Source: JACKOB01 sp024234575 (GTDB taxonomy: Bacteria > Pseudomonadota > Gammaproteobacteria > Pseudomonadales > Oleiphilaceae). Taken from it: 64,000 nt of DNA. How positions within the stretch are numbered: the first letter of the stretch is position 1; each line of letters opens with the position of its first letter. Location: NCBI GenBank assembly GCA_051208035.1, contig JBPJFZ010000007.1, positions 62,001 to 126,000 of the forward strand, in the 5' to 3' direction. The position numbers were made by a program, and so were the translations under genes. Below the pieces are notes generated by a model, which was given only the letters and a program-made list of their open reading frames with translations, was not told the DNA's origin and did no database searches. Positions 8,820 to 15,311 of the stretch are shown here, one piece after another.

Positions 8820-9617
8820 GTGAGTGCGCCAGATATGAAAACAATAACACGTTTATTACGCGTTTTTTTTGCGTTCTCGATTAGTTTCGCCACGCCTTTG
8901 TGTTGGGCGAAAGAGACCGTATATGTGGGTGGTTATGTTTTTCCTCCTTTCATTGAGATAGAGCAGGAGCATGTTGCGGGGGCCACGATAGATTTAATCG
9001 CTGCTTTTAATGAGCTGCAATCTGACTACACTTTTACTTTCCGCGAAACCTCCCCCAAACGCCGCTATAAAGATTTTACTGATCAGCGCTTTGATATGCT
9101 GATGTTTGAGAGTGTGCACTGGGGGTGGAAAGATTATCCCGTGCAGGCTTCCAATGTGTATATGGAGGGGGGCGAAGTTTATATCGCTTATAATAGAGAA
9201 GGCCGTGACCAGCGGTTTTTTGATGACTTGCGATCACGGCGAATGGTTGGAATATTGGGATACCACTATAGCTTTGCTGATTTTAATGCGGATGAGGATT
9301 TTTTAACGAAAAACTATGAAATTCTGCTTTCAAATAATCATGATAGGAATATACGGCTCATTCTACTCAATAGGCCAGAGCTCGCCGAAGTTGGCGTGGT
9401 GACAGAATCTTATTTGGAGCGCTTTTTAACGAAGAATGAAACCGTTCGTGACAAGATTCTCAAATCTGACAAAATGGATCAAAAGTATGATCACACGATT
9501 CTTTTGCGGAATGATCATCCCTCTTTAAAAATTGCGTATATTAATCAACTGCTTGACGCAGCCAAGTCAGATGGTGTGTTAGAGGCACTGCGGAAAAAGT
9601 ACAGTATTCGACAATAA
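8820..9617 (+). CDS. Orphan family-3 periplasmic solute-binding protein
   Basis: A secreted protein of about 265 residues of the SBP_bac_3 type (polar amino acid-binding fold). A signal peptide ends near ATPLCWA, followed by KETVYVGGYVFPPF, the typical first strand and ligand-binding loop, and later TIDLIAAFNEL. The GTG at 8820 is preferred because AGAAGG lies 7 bases upstream; an ATG at 8835 would also leave an intact signal peptide. No ABC permease or ATPase gene is nearby, so it may serve a sensor or a distant transporter. Two similar orphans lie at 37.2 and 56.2 kb. Confidence 0.85.
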   Translation: MSAPDMKTITRLLRVFFAFSISFATPLCWAKETVYVGGYVFPPFIEIEQEHVAGATIDLIAAFNELQSDYTFTFRETSPKRRYKDFTDQRFDMLMFESVHWGWKDYPVQASNVYMEGGEVYIAYNREGRDQRFFDDLRSRRMVGILGYHYSFADFNADEDFLTKNYEILLSNNHDRNIRLILLNRPELAEVGVVTESYLERFLTKNETVRDKILKSDKMDQKYDHTILLRNDHPSLKIAYINQLLDAAKSDGVLEALRKKYSIRQ

Positions 9618-9643
9618 TCGCCTAATTTCTCATGTCAAAAAGT

Positions 9644-9684
9644 TTGACTTTGTGCATTTTTATACTGTAATAATATACAGTATA
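9644..9684 (+). promoter_or_regulatory. LexA-controlled promoter (SOS box over the -10)
   Basis: A palindrome at 9661-9684 contains the core CTGTAATAATATACAG (9665-9680), an exact match to the gammaproteobacterial LexA rule CTGT-N8-ACAG with an A/T-only centre. A -35-like TTGACT lies at 9644-9649, with a TAATAA-type -10 inside the operator 18 bases later. LexA bound here would cover the promoter. The next gene starts 22 bases after the palindrome. Confidence 0.82.
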
Positions 9685-9706
9685 TTAAAAACAAAGGAGA
9701 GAGAGG

Positions 9707-9844
9707 ATGAATGTTTCAATGAATGGCAATACCATACGCGTGCAAATGCCCATAAACGAAAACCTGGTGGCTTTCTATTATAAAAAAGTAGGCAACGATT
9801 GGGTGAAGTATAGACGGGAAATTGTGTTGTCTGTTGTCCACTAA
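9707..9844 (+). CDS. 45-residue protein under a LexA box; family not recognised
   Basis: A short gene with an ATG at 9707 and a TAA at 9842-9844. A purine-rich ribosome binding site (AAAGGAGAGAGAGG) sits directly in front, and the LexA-controlled promoter lies just upstream. The product has no signal peptide or membrane helix. It begins MNVSMNGNTIRVQMP, has AFYYKKVGNDWVKYRR in the middle and ends VLSVVH. The alternation of polar and hydrophobic residues suggests small beta strands. I do not recognise it; it is not obviously SulA, DinI, YebG or TisB. The next gene begins 53 bases later without a clear terminator between. Existence of the gene is well supported; the role in the SOS response is inference. 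Confidence 0.72.
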   Translation: MNVSMNGNTIRVQMPINENLVAFYYKKVGNDWVKYRREIVLSVVH

Positions 9845-9900
9845 AATTATATTTCCTGGTAATTCGGCCTTTGCTGTACAGGTAAAGTTAAGGAGCAATG

Positions 9901-10440
9901 ATGTTAAGCACAGAAGATGCAGTCCTGGTAGTGGTGGATGTACAAGGGAAGCTGGCGCATCTAATGGCCGACAAAGTCAGCTTGTTTTCCAGCTTGCACA
10001 AAACCGTCACAGGAGTGCGGCTACTGGATGTGCCGGTAATCTGGATGGAGCAGTTGCCCGAGAAACTGGGTCCGACAATTGATGAAGTTCGCCTGGCGTT
10101 AACTGACCATAAACCTATCGCTAAATCATCTTTTAGCTGTTGTGGTAGCCCAGGGTTTCAGGCAGAACTGGCACGACTGGGTAGAAAACAAATCATTTTG
10201 GTTGGTATAGAGGCGCATATTTGTGTTTACCAAACAGCGGTTGATCTACTCGCTGCGGGTTATGAAGTCTCGATTGTTGTCGATGCCGTCTCTTCCCGTC
10301 AGGTAGAAAACAAAAATATTGCCCTAGAGCGTCTTAGTCGGGCTGGTGTGTTGTTGTCTTGCACAGAAATGCTTTTGTTTGAGTTGCAACGTGTGGCCGA
10401 GGGAGATGTGTTTAAAAAGCTGGCAGCTTTGATCAAATAG
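9901..10440 (+). CDS. Isochorismatase-family cysteine hydrolase
   Basis: A cytoplasmic hydrolase of about 179 residues with the isochorismatase fold. Expected catalytic residues are visible: Asp in VVVDVQGKLA near residue 18, a lysine in KPIAKSS and the nucleophilic cysteine in GIEAHICVYQTA. Relatives include YcaC and nicotinamidases; the substrate cannot be read from sequence. AAGGAG lies 5 bases before the ATG at 9901; a second ATG directly ahead at 9898 is too close to it. It sits 53 bases after the LexA-controlled small gene on the same strand, so it may be co-transcribed and damage-inducible. Confidence 0.88.
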   Translation: MLSTEDAVLVVVDVQGKLAHLMADKVSLFSSLHKTVTGVRLLDVPVIWMEQLPEKLGPTIDEVRLALTDHKPIAKSSFSCCGSPGFQAELARLGRKQIILVGIEAHICVYQTAVDLLAAGYEVSIVVDAVSSRQVENKNIALERLSRAGVLLSCTEMLLFELQRVAEGDVFKKLAALIK

Positions 10441-10451
10441 CTACAGATTAG

Positions 10452-11114
10452 TTACTGCGACAGACTGAGCCTGCCTATCGCTTTGCGTACCATGGATATT
10501 TTCTTTAACGCTTTTTCGATTGTTTGTTGATGTGTGTCCGGACTGAATTGCTGTTCACAGAAAAGCACGTTTTTAATGTCCTCTTCTGCGTGTCGGATAA
10601 TTTCATGGAAGTAGCCCATCAGCGATTTGTAATCTATCTCAATGGCGAGCTGGTGTTGTGTTCTGCCAGACTCTTTTGCATGTTGTTTCTCTTCCCAGCG
10701 GCTAAAAATTTCGTTTTCATCATGTATGTGTGTCGCGAGTTTTCGATCAACCTTACATATATGGTTAGTAAGCCAGTTTGTTAAAAAAGATAAAATAACA
10801 TTCAAATCGCCCTCGCTAACATAGGACTCATCAGAGCAAACGGAGTCAAGCTCTTCAATAAACTGCTTGTGTTGCTTTATGTGTGCGTTGACATCACTTA
10901 ATGGAAAGCCGGAAGCCAGCATAAGCGCTTCTTCAGTAATAAAGTGGTAGCGCGTGTATTTGATTAAGTTGCTAAAAACAGAAGAGTATTGTGCAGTTTT
11001 CTTTTTGGCGATTACTTTTTCCAGATCATTGATCAATGCAACCAGCACTTTGTGCTGCTCGTCGATAACTTTAATTTTAAGCTCAAACTGCGAGCTCCAT
11101 ACGAACACCGTCAT
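10452..11114 (-). CDS. Bacteriohemerythrin-like protein
   Basis: A 220-residue cytoplasmic protein with a non-haem di-iron, O2-binding hemerythrin domain over about residues 1-130. The ligand pattern is visible in order: IDEQHK, RYHFITEE, HIKQH and NHICKVD. The remaining 90 residues form a helical tail without a recognised domain. Hemerythrins store or sense oxygen, and a place next to nitrate respiration genes would fit a microaerobic role, although it points away from them and shares no operon. Confidence 0.9.
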   Translation of the reverse strand: MTVFVWSSQFELKIKVIDEQHKVLVALINDLEKVIAKKKTAQYSSVFSNLIKYTRYHFITEEALMLASGFPLSDVNAHIKQHKQFIEELDSVCSDESYVSEGDLNVILSFLTNWLTNHICKVDRKLATHIHDENEIFSRWEEKQHAKESGRTQHQLAIEIDYKSLMGYFHEIIRHAEEDIKNVLFCEQQFSPDTHQQTIEKALKKISMVRKAIGRLSLSQ

Positions 11115-11222
11115 ATCTGATACCTGAGCGTTATTAAGCAGGTAGTGCTGATTGGGATTTCATCGAATAGTCCATTCGATTCCCACCCTTGAGTCAAGTA
11201 TAGACGCTTCTTTGCCCGCTCA

Positions 11223-11825
11223 CTATTCGCTATGCTTTTCAGTGAGGTTTCTTAATTCATTAAATTCCTGAGGCGAATTTACATTAAGAAAATCTGCTGC
11301 AGCGTCAGAAAAGTTACAGAAAACAGGCGACTGGAGTATCAACCAGGAGGTCAATTTACGCTTGCCCGAGTTCAGGTATGCACGCATGTTGTCTTCTAAA
11401 TTGGTGGGTAATAGCAGGTGTAAGGGTTGAAGCTGGCTGCCATCGTGAGCGACGATCAATCGGTTGGGATTTTGTTGCAGAACGGCCAGCATTCTGGGGG
11501 CATAGTCGTCAGGGATTAATGGCGTGTCACAAGGTGATGTCAGCACGTAGTTGGCATCTGAGCCTTTGATAACCGACAAGAGACCGGCGAGCGGGCCAGC
11601 AAATGTTTTGTCTTCATCATGCACCAGAATGTCAGCAATGATGCCGTAGCGGGGTAGGTTACGATTACAGTTAATAATCAGGTTTTCGGTGTAGGGTCGT
11701 AGTTTTTGCGCGATATGTTCGGCAAAACGCTGTTTTCCCCATTCGAGTAAACCTTTATCTGCTCCATCGAGCCGGGTCCCCAAACCGCCCGCTATAATCG
11801 CTGCATCAATGGATGTTTTAAACAT
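11223..11825 (-). CDS. mobA: Molybdenum cofactor guanylyltransferase MobA
   Basis: MobA links GMP to molybdopterin to make the MGD form used by NapA-type enzymes. The 200-residue protein has the nucleotide-binding signature GGLGTRLDGADKG near residue 13, a TSPCDTPLIP metal/nucleotide site and the usual family length. It lies just before nhaD and close to the nap operon and codes in the opposite direction to nap. Its product would be needed by NapA and by the oxidoreductase at 4.8-7.1 kb. Confidence 0.95.
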   Translation of the reverse strand: MFKTSIDAAIIAGGLGTRLDGADKGLLEWGKQRFAEHIAQKLRPYTENLIINCNRNLPRYGIIADILVHDEDKTFAGPLAGLLSVIKGSDANYVLTSPCDTPLIPDDYAPRMLAVLQQNPNRLIVAHDGSQLQPLHLLLPTNLEDNMRAYLNSGKRKLTSWLILQSPVFCNFSDAAADFLNVNSPQEFNELRNLTEKHSE

Positions 11826-11892
11826 ACTGTTTACTCAAGTAAAGCCACCTATCAATATTGTTGCGTTTTTTGTAAACCATCGTTGAACTCTG

Positions 11893-11912
11893 AGCAGAAC
11901 AGTTGTTCTGCT
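11893..11912 (-). terminator. Perfect hairpin at the 3' end of nhaD
   Basis: An 8-bp perfect stem (AGCAGAAC / GTTCTGCT) with a 4-base loop begins 10 bases past the nhaD stop. It has no T run on either side, so it may protect the 3' end or need Rho rather than act as an intrinsic terminator. Confidence 0.4.
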
Positions 11913-11922
11913 ATTGGCTGCA

Positions 11923-13308
11923 TTATCCGTTTAACCAGAAATGAACGCCAATACTACAGATATAGCCTAAGGCTATCGCCCAGCTCCACTTTAAATGCGT
12001 TATAAAGGTGTAGGCGTTTGATTGGCCCATTAAGGCAACTCCCGCTGCGGAACCGATAGACAGCAGGCTACCACCAACACCTGCGGTTAGCGTCACTAAT
12101 AACCACTGAAACGTATCCATTTCTGGCGACATGGTAAGAATGGCAAACATTACCGGTATGTTATCGATGACGGCAGATAATAAGCCGGCGATTATATTAG
12201 CAGCGCTAGCGCCCAGCCCTGTGTAAAAGTAATGTGAGGCGACACTCAGATAGCCAAGAAATGCCAACCCGCCGACGCAAAAAATTACGCCATAAAAAAA
12301 CAGCAGCGTATCCCACTCCGCTTTAGCGACCCGGCTGAAGATATTAAATTCGGGCTTATCTGTGCGTTTCTGTGAGGTGACATTGAGATAGTAGGTAAAT
12401 AAAAACAGATAGGAAAGGCCGGTCAGCATGCCTATATAGGGTGGCAGATGGAAGAAGTTTTCAGCAGCGACAGCACTAAATATCGTTAATAAAAACAGTA
12501 ACATGGCTCTTACTGCTCCGCGCTTCATTTTAACGGTGACATCAATGCTTTCAGGCTTGTCGTTGGGCAGGGCAAGACTCATGATGAACGCAGGCACGAT
12601 AAAGTTAACCAATGCGGGAAAAAATAAGGCAAAGAAATCCGTAAACTGAGCTTTTCCTGCCTGCCAAACCATCAGTGTAGTGATATCGCCGAAGGGACTG
12701 AAGGCACCGCCTGCATTGGAGGCGACTACAATGTTAATGAAGCTAAGCGAAATAAACTTGGCTGACCCGTTTCCTACGGCCACAACAACCGTACCCATAA
12801 GCAACGCAGTGGTAAGGTTATCGGCAATCGGTGAAAGGAAAAAGGCAATAAACCCGGTGATCCAGAACATCTGGTAGTAGCTGAACCCTTTCTTTATCAG
12901 CCAACAGCGCAGCGCTTCGAATACATTGCGCTCGATTAATACGTTAATGTAGGTCATCGCTACCAGAAGAAATAGCAGTAAGGAAGCGTATTCAACGAGA
13001 TTATGGTTTAGCGCGCTCTTAAGTGCGGCTGGATCAACATTATGTTGATGAGCGGCGACGGCAACTAATAGCCAGATAATGCCGGCCGCAAACACAACCG
13101 GTTTCGATTTGGCCAAGGCAGTATACTCTTCCATCATTACCGCAAGATAAGCGAGGATGAAAATGATCAGTGCTACTACCGCGAAAGGTGAGCCAATCAT
13201 GGAAGGGAGAGTTTGTTCACTACTAAACACCAGCGTAGGAAAAAGCAGAACGCCCACAAAAAGAATAATAATTTTAACGTTATGCTTTGATTTCGTTAAA
13301 TTAGTCAT
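11923..13308 (-). CDS. nhaD: Sodium/proton antiporter NhaD
   Basis: An inner-membrane Na+/H+ antiporter of the NhaD family, 461 residues with about 11-13 hydrophobic segments. Conserved parts include SPIADNLTTALLMG, SNAGGAFSPFGDITTLMVWQ and the late AVIDNIPVMFA with GGSLLSIGSAAGVA, all typical of the ArsB/NhaD superfamily. The N-terminus starts with a signal-like hydrophobic stretch. NhaD is common in marine and halophilic bacteria. It exports sodium at neutral to alkaline pH, in keeping with a marine host. It is divergent from nothing and probably has its own promoter in 13309-13452. Confidence 0.94.
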   Translation of the reverse strand: MTNLTKSKHNVKIIILFVGVLLFPTLVFSSEQTLPSMIGSPFAVVALIIFILAYLAVMMEEYTALAKSKPVVFAAGIIWLLVAVAAHQHNVDPAALKSALNHNLVEYASLLLFLLVAMTYINVLIERNVFEALRCWLIKKGFSYYQMFWITGFIAFFLSPIADNLTTALLMGTVVVAVGNGSAKFISLSFINIVVASNAGGAFSPFGDITTLMVWQAGKAQFTDFFALFFPALVNFIVPAFIMSLALPNDKPESIDVTVKMKRGAVRAMLLFLLTIFSAVAAENFFHLPPYIGMLTGLSYLFLFTYYLNVTSQKRTDKPEFNIFSRVAKAEWDTLLFFYGVIFCVGGLAFLGYLSVASHYFYTGLGASAANIIAGLLSAVIDNIPVMFAILTMSPEMDTFQWLLVTLTAGVGGSLLSIGSAAGVALMGQSNAYTFITHLKWSWAIALGYICSIGVHFWLNG

Positions 13309-13452
13309 GGTGATTCCAATAAATATATTGCAGCCCTATCTGGCTTGTTTAGGCGTGTTAGCTTGGGAGAGGTTTAATCTTCGTGGGGACGTTAACATGT
13401 CACAGCGTTGCATCCATTGACGCCAATCAAAAGACGCAACATGGGTCTTTTG

Positions 13453-14157
13453 CTATTTAAGGTCGTTTTCCATTGCCCAGATAGCTGCTTCAACGCGAGA
13501 TCTGAACTTGAGCTTTTTAAGCAGATTTTTAACGTGAACTTTAACGGTACCCTCGGCAATATTTAATTCTCGAGCAATCATTTTATTGCTCATCCCGTTA
13601 GCAATCAGGCTGAGTATTTGCTTTTCACGATAGGTTAGGGCACTGGCATCAGGGCGGGGTTCTGCCGACCCACATTCTTTCTCTGCATCTTGTGTGCGCA
13701 GAATTTCATCTACCTTATCGCTCACTACAAATTGTCCGGATACGCCTTGCCTGACAAGCGAAACAAGTTCTTCTGGTTCTGAGTCTTTCAAAATATAGCC
13801 ATCGGCACCAGCATTTATTGCTTCTCGAATACAGTCTGGGTTGTCTGAAACGCTAAAAATGACAATCCTTGAGAAGATATCCTGACTGCGCAGGGCTTTT
13901 ATGGTCTCGATGCCGTCCATACCCTTCATATTCAGGTCCAGAAGAATCAGATCTGGCTCGTATTCGCGGGTTATGGTAAGCGCCTCCTCGCCAGACGATG
14001 CTTCTCCAACGGCTGCTAGATCCTCTTCAAGTTGCAGCAAATCAATTACACCCTTGCGAAGCATTGGGTGATCATCGACCACAAGAATGCGCTTCTGCCC
14101 CGTATCATTATCGTTATTGGTGCCATGGCTGTTAGTAGACTTTGTGCTTGTTTTCAT
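13453..14157 (-). CDS. NarL/NarP-type LuxR-family response regulator
   Basis: A 234-residue DNA-binding regulator. A receiver (about residues 22-140) has VVDDHPMLRKG and acceptor Asp74 in LLDLNMKGMDG. A C-terminal LuxR-type helix-turn-helix (about 172-232) has LTYREKQILSLIANGMSNKMIA and IAEGTVKVHVKNLLKKL, closely like NarL and NarP. The first 20 residues are a polar, low-complexity extension. It is divergent from napF and two 7-2-7 NarP-type operators lie between the two genes. No NarX or NarQ sensor gene is in the window. Assignment as the nap regulator is inference from position and sites. Confidence 0.9.
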   Translation of the reverse strand: MKTSTKSTNSHGTNNDNDTGQKRILVVDDHPMLRKGVIDLLQLEEDLAAVGEASSGEEALTITREYEPDLILLDLNMKGMDGIETIKALRSQDIFSRIVIFSVSDNPDCIREAINAGADGYILKDSEPEELVSLVRQGVSGQFVVSDKVDEILRTQDAEKECGSAEPRPDASALTYREKQILSLIANGMSNKMIARELNIAEGTVKVHVKNLLKKLKFRSRVEAAIWAMENDLK

Positions 14158-14240
14158 TCTAGATCCATTTTGGAGAAGTTATCGTTACTGACTCACTCTT
14201 CTGAGAGAAACAGATTACGCTTTATCCGGGTTTAGCTCAG

Positions 14241-14256
14241 TACCTAATCATTGGTA
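14241..14256. promoter_or_regulatory. NarL/NarP-type 7-2-7 operator, distal copy
   Basis: TACCTAATCATTGGTA is two inverted heptamers separated by 2 bases. Each half matches the NarL/NarP heptamer TACYYMT at 6 of 7 positions. It lies 84 bases from the divergent regulator gene and 110 bases before napF. The second copy is centred 23 bases closer to napF. Confidence 0.62.
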
Positions 14257-14263
14257 AATAAAC

Positions 14264-14279
14264 TACCCAAAAATAGGTA
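14264..14279. promoter_or_regulatory. NarL/NarP-type 7-2-7 operator, proximal copy
   Basis: TACCCAAAAATAGGTA is a second 7-2-7 inverted pair. The right half, read on the other strand, is TACCTAT, a full match to TACYYMT; the left half matches 6 of 7. The 7-2-7 spacing is the arrangement used by both NarL and NarP in enterobacteria. Two such sites about two helical turns apart suggest cooperative binding. Confidence 0.66.
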
Positions 14280-14293
14280 TAAAGTGTCAAAAA

Positions 14294-14307
14294 TTGATTG
14301 ATGTCAT
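14294..14307. promoter_or_regulatory. Possible FNR/ANR half-conserved site before napF
   Basis: TTGATTGATGTCAT has a perfect left half of the FNR consensus TTGAT-N4-ATCAA, while only 3 of 5 bases fit on the right. It lies between the NarP-type sites and napF, where an oxygen-responsive activator would be expected. The call is weak on sequence alone. Confidence 0.35.
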
Positions 14308-14365
14308 GAGTTTTGCGATGTCTTGGGGCTAAGGTTGGACTATAAGTATATGGGTTTAAAGATAC

Positions 14366-14863
14366 ATGGCAGAAACTAATCTGAAAAGGCGCAATTTTTT
14401 GCGAGGGCGTGTTTCGGGTTCGGTGGGCCCTTTGAGACCTCCTTGGGCATTGGCTGAGGCCGAGTTTCTCGACGCTTGTACAAGGTGTGGTGACTGCCGT
14501 GATGCTTGTGAAGAAAGTATTATCATCGTCGGCTCTGGTGGCTATCCAGAGGTCAGCTTTGCATCTGGCGAGTGCACTTTTTGTGGTGATTGTGTTGCTT
14601 CGTGCCAAGAGGGCGCGTTGTTAGGTAATAATAATCAGCAGGCTGAGCCTTGGGCCTATAAAGCGCATATTGAGGCGAGTTGTCTGGCGTTGAATGCGGT
14701 AGTTTGTAGAGCTTGTGCAGATGTATGTGATGTGTCGGCTATGACATTTACGCCGCAAAGTGGTGGTGTGTCTTCTCCGGCAATATCACAAATCAGTTGC
14801 ACTGGCTGTGGTGCTTGCGTCAGCGTTTGCCCGGTGAGTTCGGTGCAGGTTTTGATTGCTTAG
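14366..14863 (+). CDS. napF: Ferredoxin-type maturation protein NapF
   Basis: NapF is a cytoplasmic iron-sulfur protein that interacts with NapA and helps its maturation before Tat export. The 165-residue protein starts MAETNLKRRNFLRGR and has 4Fe-4S motifs in CTRCGDCRDAC, CTFCGDCVASC and CTGCGACVSVC, plus a looser cluster in CRACADVC. It is the first gene of a napFDAGHBC cluster in the E. coli order. The ribosome binding site is weak. Two NarP-type sites lie upstream. Confidence 0.95.
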   Translation: MAETNLKRRNFLRGRVSGSVGPLRPPWALAEAEFLDACTRCGDCRDACEESIIIVGSGGYPEVSFASGECTFCGDCVASCQEGALLGNNNQQAEPWAYKAHIEASCLALNAVVCRACADVCDVSAMTFTPQSGGVSSPAISQISCTGCGACVSVCPVSSVQVLIA

Positions 14864-14957
14864 ATACATTTTTTTAAATGACGCTATTAGAACGATACTC
14901 AATTTTACATAGATGCTGAAAAGCGTCTGTATTCAATGAATAGTAAAGAGAATACGA

Positions 14958-15311
14958 ATGACCATAGCAGCGCAGGCAGTTGAAGTTGTGGCCGGAAGTA
15001 ACGAGCCAGGTACAGATAGCAAGAAGGGTAATGGCGCCTATAGTGTCTGCGGTCTTGTCGTACAGTGTCGGCCGGAGAAGGCGGGTCAAGTAGCCAGTGC
15101 TTTGGAAAAAATTGCCGGTGTGGAAGTGCATGGTGGCGAGGCAGGTAAACTGATTGTCACGGTAGAAGAGCTTCCAGGCGAGAAAAAATTGATTGATAGA
15201 GTAACTGAAATTAACAACACATCTGGAGTCCTGTCGGCTTCGCTTATTTACACAGAATCTGATTCTGTTGACGGTGATGACCCGGATAGTGACTTGGAGG
15301 AGCAACAATGA
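14958..15311 (+). CDS. napD: NapA-signal-binding chaperone NapD
   Basis: NapD binds the twin-arginine signal of NapA and holds it back until the cofactor is in place. The 117-residue protein has the NapD core, with YSVCGLVVQCRPEKAGQV, VEVHG, GKLIVTVEE and NNTSGVLSASLIY. An N-terminal extension of about 25 residues and an acidic C-terminal tail rich in D and E are longer than in E. coli. The stop overlaps the napA start in ATGA, so translation of chaperone and client is coupled. Confidence 0.94.
   Translation: MTIAAQAVEVVAGSNEPGTDSKKGNGAYSVCGLVVQCRPEKAGQVASALEKIAGVEVHGGEAGKLIVTVEELPGEKKLIDRVTEINNTSGVLSASLIYTESDSVDGDDPDSDLEEQQ

Noticed and set aside
13309..13452. Possible sodium riboswitch upstream of nhaD
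   Set aside because: Considered because of the gene's function, but no consensus core could be recognised by eye.
14237..14608. Minus-strand frame opposite the napF promoter and gene
   Set aside because: It lies over the napF start and the NarP-type sites, and its product looks like random translation.
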